Assembly: GCA_023512835.1 (NCBI GenBank)
Contig: CM042085.1
Coordinates: 51,455,569 to 51,519,568, forward strand
Length of the DNA: 64,000 bases
Source: Taxillus chinensis
Taxonomy: Eukaryota; Streptophyta; Magnoliopsida; Santalales; Loranthaceae
Reading direction: 5' to 3'
The position numbers and the translations under genes were made by a program. A model generated the notes under the pieces. The model did not search any database and had not been told where the DNA came from. It saw only the letters and a list, made by a program, of their open reading frames with translations. This document shows, piece after piece, positions 57,777 through 64,000 of the stretch. Each line of letters starts with the position of its first letter. Positions within the stretch are counted from its first letter, which is position 1.

Positions 57777-58990
57777 ATGCCTCCTAGGAGAGTAACCCGA
57801 GCTACTCCAGTGCGTAGAAGATGAATCTTCTCGCCTGTCCTGGAGAGGGAAGAGGACAGCGTGTAGAGGGCGATGATCCCCTGGAGCGGATCATGGCCCA
57901 AGTCCGGGCCCTAAGTGAGAACGTGCGAGCATGCGTGAGGACCTCGGGGGAGAGATCCTAAACGAGGTGCGTCAGGAGATGATGGCACGACAGGCGGTGC
58001 CACCCTCTCCACCCCGTGAGGCGGAAACCCCGTGTAGGCAGGAAGTGCCGGTGAGGCGGGAAGAGGGAGACGTGTTGACGCAGCTCCGAAAGGAACATCC
58101 ACCAAGGTTCAAGGGAGGAGCCGAACCTCTAGGAGCAGAGCACCGGCGCGGCAGATCGAGCATGTGTTCTCCTTTCTTCGACCCCGAGAGGAAGACAAAG
58201 TGAGACTAGCAGTCCGGCGGTTGGAGGAGGAAGCCTTGGAATGGTGGCTTAGCATCTCAGGAAGCCGGGACATGGAGACCATGGCCTGGAATGAGTTCCT
58301 CCAGTTGTTCCATGAGGAGTTCTTCCCGAGTCATTGCGGTGGCGAAGCGGGAGGAGTTCGGCGGCTTGAAGCGGGGATCGCGCCGAAGCGAGTATGAGCG
58401 AGATTTCCGGGGGCTGAGTCGGTTTGCTCCGAAGCAATATCAAGGGAGGACCTGAAGGCCCATAAGTTTACCATGGGTCTCAAACCCGCCCTGAAGCAAA
58501 GGGTGGAGATCTTGCGACCGAAGACCTATTTGAAGTCGTGGACACCGCCAAGATTGTTGAGAGAGGATTAGAGGAGGGAAGAAAGGCTCACCAGGAGCGG
58601 ATGGGGCAGAGCGCGCGCGACAAGCACGGTGAAAACAAGAGGCGAAGGTTGAGCCCGGGAGTGGGACTTTTCCCAAGGATAGGGGCCAAGCTTCAATGGC
58701 TCCGCCCGGATCCCGTTACTTTGGAGGACGGGGAGTCTCGCTGGGAACTTCCCAAGCAGGTGTACTGTTGTGGCTGTCAGGGCACATCAAACGTGAGTGC
58801 CCCAAGCAGACTTGACGTGTCATATTGTGGGAAGGTGGGACACATCAGCAAGGTGTGTTTCGGCAAGGGGAACACAGGGGAGCGGAAGCTTAAGACAAGG
58901 GAGCAGGGGTGGAACCCAATTTCAGGCCCCAGCCCCTAAGCCAGACATTCGTGCCAGGCCGGTCAGGCCGGTTCCGGTACACTAGGCCAC
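57777..58990 (+). pseudogene. Element G gag (broken)
   Basis: The start is probably the ATG at 57777-57779 (MPPRRVTRATP); a TGA follows at about 57822. The Gag core is in 58164-58397 (LAVRRLEEEALEWWLSISG, WNEFLQLFHEEFFPS), typical of Ty3/gypsy Gag. Zinc knuckles follow (CGKVGHISKVC, about 58825-58860, preceded by a frameshifted GHIKREC). Multiple frameshifts break the frame. Confidence 0.8.
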
Positions 58991-59536
58991 GGGGGAGAGG
59001 CAACCACAAGGAGGATCGGAGGGGCGTCCCGGTGGACTGGCGGTAGGAGCAAAAGGGAAGGCAAGTGAGGCTAGTGGTGGGGCAGGCCAAGGCAGTGTGT
59101 TCGCGCTTACCTCAACACCAGCTGAAATGGAGGATTTACCATCACCCTCCGAGGAAGGTGGAGCTGGACCTTCGGTGGTTCGAGGTACTATTTTAATATC
59201 CCGCACTGTTGTTGGTGCATTGTTTGATACCGGAGCTTCGTGCTCCCTGATTGCTAAGTCCTTGGTGGAGAGCCTTGGACTTGATTGTGTGGAGGCTGAT
59301 AGACCTCTGAGGGTCGAGTCCCCAATGGGAGGAGTGGAGTTGATCCACCAAATGTGTCGAGAGTGTGCGCTTACGATAGGAGAGGTTGACCTCTCATTTG
59401 ATTTGTACGTAATGCCCATGAGGACCTTTAGTTTGATTATGGGGATGGACTGGTTGATGGCCTTTCAGGCTAAGATTGACTGCTATAGGCGACGAGTATC
59501 GTTTACTACACCCACAGGATCTTCCTGTGGGTCTCT
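58991..59536 (+). pseudogene. Element G protease, truncated by deletion
   Basis: The frame 59097-59536 has VVGALFDTGASCSLIAKSLV (active site D-T-G at about 59225-59235) and the gypsy landmark LIMGMDWLMAFQAKIDC, after which RT would follow. Instead the sequence switches to 3' LTR DNA at about 59537. The D-T-G-A active site is intact. Confidence 0.85.
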
Positions 59537-60421
59537 GTGTAAATGCTGTGCTGAGCTTACATGTTGAGATGTAGTGTTATGCTGTTCTGTTGATCTGTTT
59601 GAGACTGAGCTGAGACATGGGCCAGGCACAATAGCTGGACCCCTTTTGAGATTTGGCCAGGACGTGGTCCTAAGTCTCGGTGTAGCACTCACGACGGTGG
59701 GCTAAGTCTACACCCATTCCTGAGGGTAGATATGGCGCCCGAGGAGGTGGTTGACCATATCGACTCGGGTGGAAAATGTTGCATTGGTGTCCATGCAACA
59801 TTCGCCTGAATGTGGTATGTCATGTCGCCGTGGTGGCGGGGTGTCCTCCGCCTTGGTGCGGGTTCGGGTAAAGAGTGTTTACTGGGTGATGTTTGCTTTG
59901 CGTTAGCCTTAGGCACGACACGAGCACAAGCATACACATATCATGCATGTTGTACACTGGGACGGGTCCGGGGAGACCGGATCCCTACCGAGCCGTGGTT
60001 TGCTCACCCCTCCTATAAACCGTTCTTTTGCAGGGTTTAGCGGGCGGTAGGTGAAGGCCGAGGAGCTAGGCCCCCGAGGCCGAAAGTTTTATATTATTTC
60101 CTTTGTTGTACTTTGGTTTTATGTGTTTGGATTTTGGTTTGGTTTTATTGATGGCTTCATAGGGGTTTTTCCCCAGCGGGTTGTAATAAACATTTAGTCT
60201 TTGAAATGAAATAAAATGAGATGTTGTTATGCAATTTGTGTGTGTGTGCATGGTTTGGGAGCAGGAGCATGCCCCTTGGCATGTTAGCTCGATTGTGCGA
60301 GTTTGGGACAGACCCGTGCTAGAAGTCCTTTTAAGGTGCTTGCACCAACCCCTTGTCCCTTCGGGTGCGGGCATGGGCAGTCACTACTCATTTCCAAGTG
60401 GAAGGAAATTGGGGCGTGACA
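59537..60421 (+). repeat. Element G 3' LTR remnant (885 bp)
   Basis: It is collinear with 56450-57332, differing by a few substitutions and 1-3 nt indels, and ends GGGGCGTGACA. The upstream 1.07 kb of the LTR is deleted. Confidence 0.92.
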
Positions 60422-60432
60422 AGTGGAGGAGC

Positions 60433-62194
60433 TGTAAGGACCCGTACCTTGAGTTAGTCAGTTTTGCCTCTTGAGTAGAGTTTTTCTAGATTTTGACCTA
60501 GTAAATGGACTCCAATGAATTCACGTGCAAAAGGAAAGATGCTTAGAATGATGTCCTCTATCTACCACGAAGTTTCAGACCAAATGGACATGTATGTGAG
60601 GTGCACGTGATATGGGTCCAATTCACGTGCAAGTGTAAGTGTCTTCTAAATGATGCAAGGAGGCTAGGGGTGAAGTTTGAGAGCATTTGGAGTTCATATG
60701 GAGTTGCACGTGAATTGGGAATTCACGTGCAAATTGGCGTGCAGCATATTTTTGCATGGTTCCCTTGGTTTTGGCATTCTAAGGAACTTTCTCCGAAGGA
60801 CCATGTTGAAATCGAATATTTTGGTGTGTATGGATGCGGAAAGGTTGTAGCTTGTGTAATCAAAACTACGTCGTTTTGATCCTGGGTTTACTTAATCAAA
60901 ACTACGTCGTTTTGATGTGGATGGTGTCTATATAAGGAGGGCTTGAGTTTGAGTTTAGGGTTCTGGTGTTCCTTTGCTTTGCACTGCTACCCGAGAGAGA
61001 GAGAGAGAGCTAGAGAGAGAGAGGGAAGGGGGAGTTCGTTGGTTCTCGCCTGGAGCATCTTGCGTGGGGAGGACGGCGTTTGGCGCGGGAGCAAGGAAGA
61101 TCCGCTTTAAGGTAGGGGTTCTGTTCTTCCTAAACCCTCCTCTGTCCTAGGGTCCTAGGGCGGATTCTGGTCATATCTGTTTATATATATATATATGTAA
61201 ATTCATATAGGTGTGATCTCCTATATGAATGTTGGCCTTCAGTGGCATTTTGGTGTGGTTTCGTGGTCTATATGCTATATGTTTGATGAAAAGCCTGTGT
61301 GAATATAGTTATGTGTATATGCCTGCCAAGTGTTTGAAATTATGCCCGTGAGGTCGTGCATGTTATGTGTTTGTGGAAATGCCTTGTGAGACCACGCACG
61401 TCAAGTGTGTTAGATTATGTCTGTGTGGTCGGGTTTATGAGCTTGTGGATATATGCATGCTAAGTGTTCGATGTTATTCCTGTGTGACTAAGCATACTAA
61501 GTGTTTGATGTTATGCCTTGTATGGCCATGTGTGCTGCGTGTTTGCTTGTACACCCGGTGGCCGTGGAAGCCTGGGACTGTTTTGAGGAACCCGGTGGTC
61601 GTGGAAGCCCGGGGATTTTGTGGAACCCGGTGGGCGTGGAAGCCCGGGACTGTTTTGTGGAACCCGGTGGCCGTGGAAGCCCGGGACTGTTCTTGAAACC
61701 CGGTGGCCGTGGAAGCCCGGGAGTGTTTATGTACTTGCCCATGTATGATCGTGTTTCGTTGTTATAGCCCGTAACTATATCTGGTGGGATAATTGTATCA
61801 CGACACAAGACTTGTACACAAGGCATGTAGATATCAGGTGCATGGGATGGGTTGGGGAGACATGATCCCTACGAGCCGTGGTTGCTCACCCCTCCTACCA
61901 TGTTGTTTTCTTTTCAGGAACCTACAGGCGTTAGGTGGGACCCCAAGGTGGAAGACCTTATTTATTTAATTTGTTTATGTTATTTTTATTATGGGAATTG
62001 ATGTAACCCCAGTGGGGAAAGGATTTTGTTGTAATAAACTGGTTTGGATTGCTTTTAATGAATATTACTTTCTTGAATGTTGTGGATGTTTAAAATGTTA
62101 AATTCTTGATTTGTATCCTACCCCTTTGCCCTCCGTGTGGGTAAAAGGGGAGTCACGTACCGGTTTCCTCGGGTTGGAAATCCGGGGCGTGACA
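60433..62194 (+). mobile_element. Element H: solo LTR of family 3 (1762 bp)
   Basis: It begins TGTAAGGACCC and ends GGGGCGTGACA, with duplications GGAGC at 60428-60432 and 62195-62199. It carries palindromes (60859-60880, 60895-60916), TATA (about 60929-60938), a GA run, the hairpin (61201-61230) with a compensatory change, and a 37-bp tandem array. Confidence 0.93.
61554..61725 (+). repeat. Tandem repeat in H, unit about 37 bp
   Basis: CCCGGTGGCCGTGGAAGCCCGGGA plus a T/G-rich tail recurs about 4.5 times. It sits in the same slot as the arrays of S1, S2 and I but is unrelated in sequence to the S1/S2 unit. Confidence 0.85.
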
Positions 62195-62750
62195 GGAGCT
62201 GGGACGGTCAGAAGGAGTAGGAGCAGCACTGGACGGTCCAGAGAAGCGGCTGCGTTTGGGAACCGGGAGGCCCGGAGGAAGGCTGAGTGCAGGTCTTCAT
62301 CTTCGGATGGGAACGTCAGTAGTATCAGGAGCAGTAGTGGAGGGAGCTGGATCAGATGAGGCATTCTCCCCCTGTTTGGCAGATCGGCGAGGAGGGCGAG
62401 AGGGACGACCCACAACCTGAGTCAGATCCCGGACAGAGGTGGAGAGGCCCAAAAGAGATTGGGCAATAAGGTCCAACTTCCGATCCAGGGAGAGAGAGGA
62501 GTTGGAGAGAGCGGAAAGGATCTGGGTCCTGATTTCAACAACTTTATCAACAATGACCTGGGCCCGGGAACGATTGTCCTCTACAATACGATCTAGCTGA
62601 GCAGAGACCGCAGCTTCAGACGGGATCGTGGCAAATGAGGGACGCCCAAGGCCAGAGGCAGGAGCCTTGGAGGACTCCCCCGCAAGCAGAGGGGCAGGAG
62701 TGCGCAGTGCGGAGGAGTCAGCAGGTGGAGAGAACGATGAGGGAACAAAA

Positions 62751-64000
62751 TGTCACGCCCCGGATTTCCAACCCGAGGAAACCGGTGCGTGACTCCCCTT
62801 TTACCCACACGGAGGGCAAAGGGATCAGGATACAAACCCCGAATATAACATTTTAAACATCCACAACACATTCCAGAAAGTAATGTTCATAAAAGCAATC
62901 CACAATCCAAACCAGTCTTTATTACAAACAAATCCTCTTTTCAATCCATCCCCACTGGGGTTACATCAACTCCCATAAAATAACATAAATGAAAGGCAGT
63001 AAAGTAAATAAGGTCTTCCACCTTGGGGTCCCACCTAACGCCCGTATGTTCCTGAAAGAAGACAACATAGAGGGAGGGGTGAGCAACCACAGCTCAGTAA
63101 GGATCATGTCTCCCCAACCCGTCCCATGCTCCTAGCGTCTACATGAGGGTGTGTACAGGTGCAGTGTAGTGACAATAATAAATAAACAGGTTGTATTCCA
63201 CAATCACACGGCATACACATATCCACACCCATACAGGCTTAGCCATATAGGCTAACATATCCACAACCACTCAGGCTTAGTCACATGGGCTAACATATCC
63301 ACAGCCACTCAGGCTTAGCCACACGGGCTAACATATCCACAACCACTCAGGCTTAGCCACACGGGCTAACATATCCACAGCCACTCAGGCTTAGCCACAT
63401 GGGCTAACATACCCACAACCATATAGGCTTAGCCACACGGGCTAACAGTTCCAGTCCTGGGCTTCCACAGCCACTGGGTTCCACAAACACAGCTCACAAG
63501 GTCACACAGGCATTAAACCAAACACGTAGCATACACACTTTCATAGGCATAATACCAAACACTTGGTCCGCACAGCCAGTCAGGCATAAAATCAAACACT
63601 TGACATGCAGAGTCTCACAGGTATTTTACCAAACGCTTAACATGCATACATTCACAAACCCACAAACCCAGCCACACAGGCATATTATCAAACACATACT
63701 AGGCATATTCACACAGACATATTCACACAGGCATTTTATCGAACACTTAATATGCACTCACCATCCAACACCAGAAAACATCAAAAACCGCCATTGAAGG
63801 CCAACATCCATATAGGAGATCACACCTATATGGATTACATATATATATATTAACAGATATAATCCATAATCTGCCCTAGAACAGAGGAGGATTTAGGAAG
63901 AACAGAACCCCTACCTTAAAGCAGATCCTCTTTACTCCTGCGCTAGACGCCGTCCTCCCCACGCAAGATGCTCCGGCAGTAACCAGTAGCTCCCCTTCCT
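62751..64000 (-). mobile_element. Element I: family 3 LTR in reverse orientation, cut by window end
   Basis: The plus strand begins TGTCACGCCCC after CAAAA and matches the reverse complement of S1, S2 and H: acceptor block (about 63050-63110), tandem slot, hairpin (about 63806-63835) and donor block (about 63910). Whether it is a solo LTR or the 3' end of a longer element cannot be told. Confidence 0.88.
63220..63450 (-). repeat. 39-bp tandem repeat in I
   Basis: The unit CACTCAGGCTTAGCCACACG plus GGCTAACATATCCACAAC is repeated about six times on the plus strand. It again occupies the variable slot between hairpin and acceptor block. Confidence 0.9.

Larger units (their letters stand above)
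55376..60421 (+). mobile_element. Element G: internally deleted chromovirus-like gypsy element (family 3)
   Basis: Duplications AGTGG at 55371-55375 and 60422-60426. It comprises a complete 5' LTR, PBS, broken gag and protease, then jumps at about 59537 into the 3' LTR at a point equal to 56450 of the 5' LTR. RT, RNase H, integrase and the first 1.07 kb of the 3' LTR are missing. It cannot be autonomous. Confidence 0.92.
53076..62750 (-). mobile_element. Element F: family 1 Sirevirus-like copia, 3' end (discontinuous, continues beyond I)
   Basis: F's own DNA is 53076-55375, 60427-60432 and 62200-62750. It shows the 3' LTR, PPT and the C-terminal half of an env-position ORF in the same order and strand as element C, but with a family 1 LTR like A's. 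Chromovirus copies G, H and I are inserted in the ORF. Pol, gag and the 5' LTR lie beyond the window. Confidence 0.82.
54540..62750 (-). pseudogene. Element F env-position ORF with Ulp1-like (C48) peptidase domain, interrupted by G and H
   Basis: One frame runs from about 55370 to TAG 54540-54542, with in-frame TAGs at 54858-54860 and 54600-54602. The peptidase-like region has VLIPYRVSTPHHMLAVFS and RRVILHDSHQ. Key residues are His 54933-54935, Asp 54882-54884, Gln 54708-54710, and Cys 54690-54692 within DGESCGAYVCYF. The upstream part, right of the insertions (62200-62750), encodes a Pro/Ser-rich linker (RPSRPPRRSAKQGE) and a coiled-coil-like stretch (SNSSLSLDRKLDLIAQSLLG). It is homologous to C's ORF (VLIPY, LREQA and others), although LTR families differ. 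The N-terminus lies beyond element I. Confidence 0.75.

Overview
This 64-kb window is nuclear, heterochromatic DNA of a flowering plant, probably a eudicot with a large genome. I found no host gene. Essentially every base belongs to a nested stack of LTR retrotransposons. The lineages point to a plant: Sirevirus-type Ty1/copia elements with Met-tRNA primer sites, an 18-kb Ogre/Tat-type Ty3/gypsy element, and chromovirus-like Ty3/gypsy LTRs. In the reading frames I decoded, premature stops are mostly TAG with adjacent CAG or TGG ancestors, as expected from cytosine-methylation decay.

Layout, left to right. (1) Element A (1-4452, minus strand): a Sirevirus-like copia of LTR family 1, cut by the window edge, with partial pol, gag, PBS and 5' LTR. 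(2) Element B (4453-52035, discontinuous, minus strand): a copia of LTR family 2. It has a 3' non-coding part, pol, gag, PBS and a 5' LTR that later insertions split into four pieces (11111-11341, 13235-13579, 32454-33303, 51410-52035). (3) Inserted in B's LTR: solo LTR S1 (11342-13229); element C (13580-32448), a complete family-2 copia flanked by AAGTG duplications; and element E (33304-51404), a full-length Ogre-type gypsy element with 3.2-kb LTRs. (4) Inserted in C: solo chromovirus LTR S2 (18744-20447) in its env-position ORF, and solo family-1 LTR S3 (28409-29802) in its gag. (5) 52036-53075: an antisense relic of an Ogre-like LTR, the oldest layer, which flanks both B and F. (6) Element F (53076-62750 and beyond, minus strand): a family-1 copia showing its 3' LTR, PPT and env-position ORF. 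Chromovirus copies G (55376-60421), H (60433-62194) and I (62751 to the end) are inserted in that ORF.

The most interesting item is the extra sense-strand ORF between pol and the 3' LTR in two distinct copia families (C and F). It occupies the position of the Sirevirus env-like gene. It encodes an N-terminal domain resembling plant transposon/env-like proteins, a low-complexity and coiled-coil middle, and a C-terminal domain with the His, Asp, Gln and Cys pattern of Ulp1/SENP (C48) cysteine peptidases. Copy F keeps all four key residues; copy C has lost Gln (to TAG) and Cys (to Ser).

Other notable structures are: an in-frame stop at the same gag/pol residue in A, B and C; U3-located arrays of short motifs in three unrelated LTR families; a chimeric duplicated LTR in C; a 3'-UTR minisatellite and a small candidate intron in the Ogre element; and a conserved hairpin with a compensatory base pair in the chromovirus LTRs.
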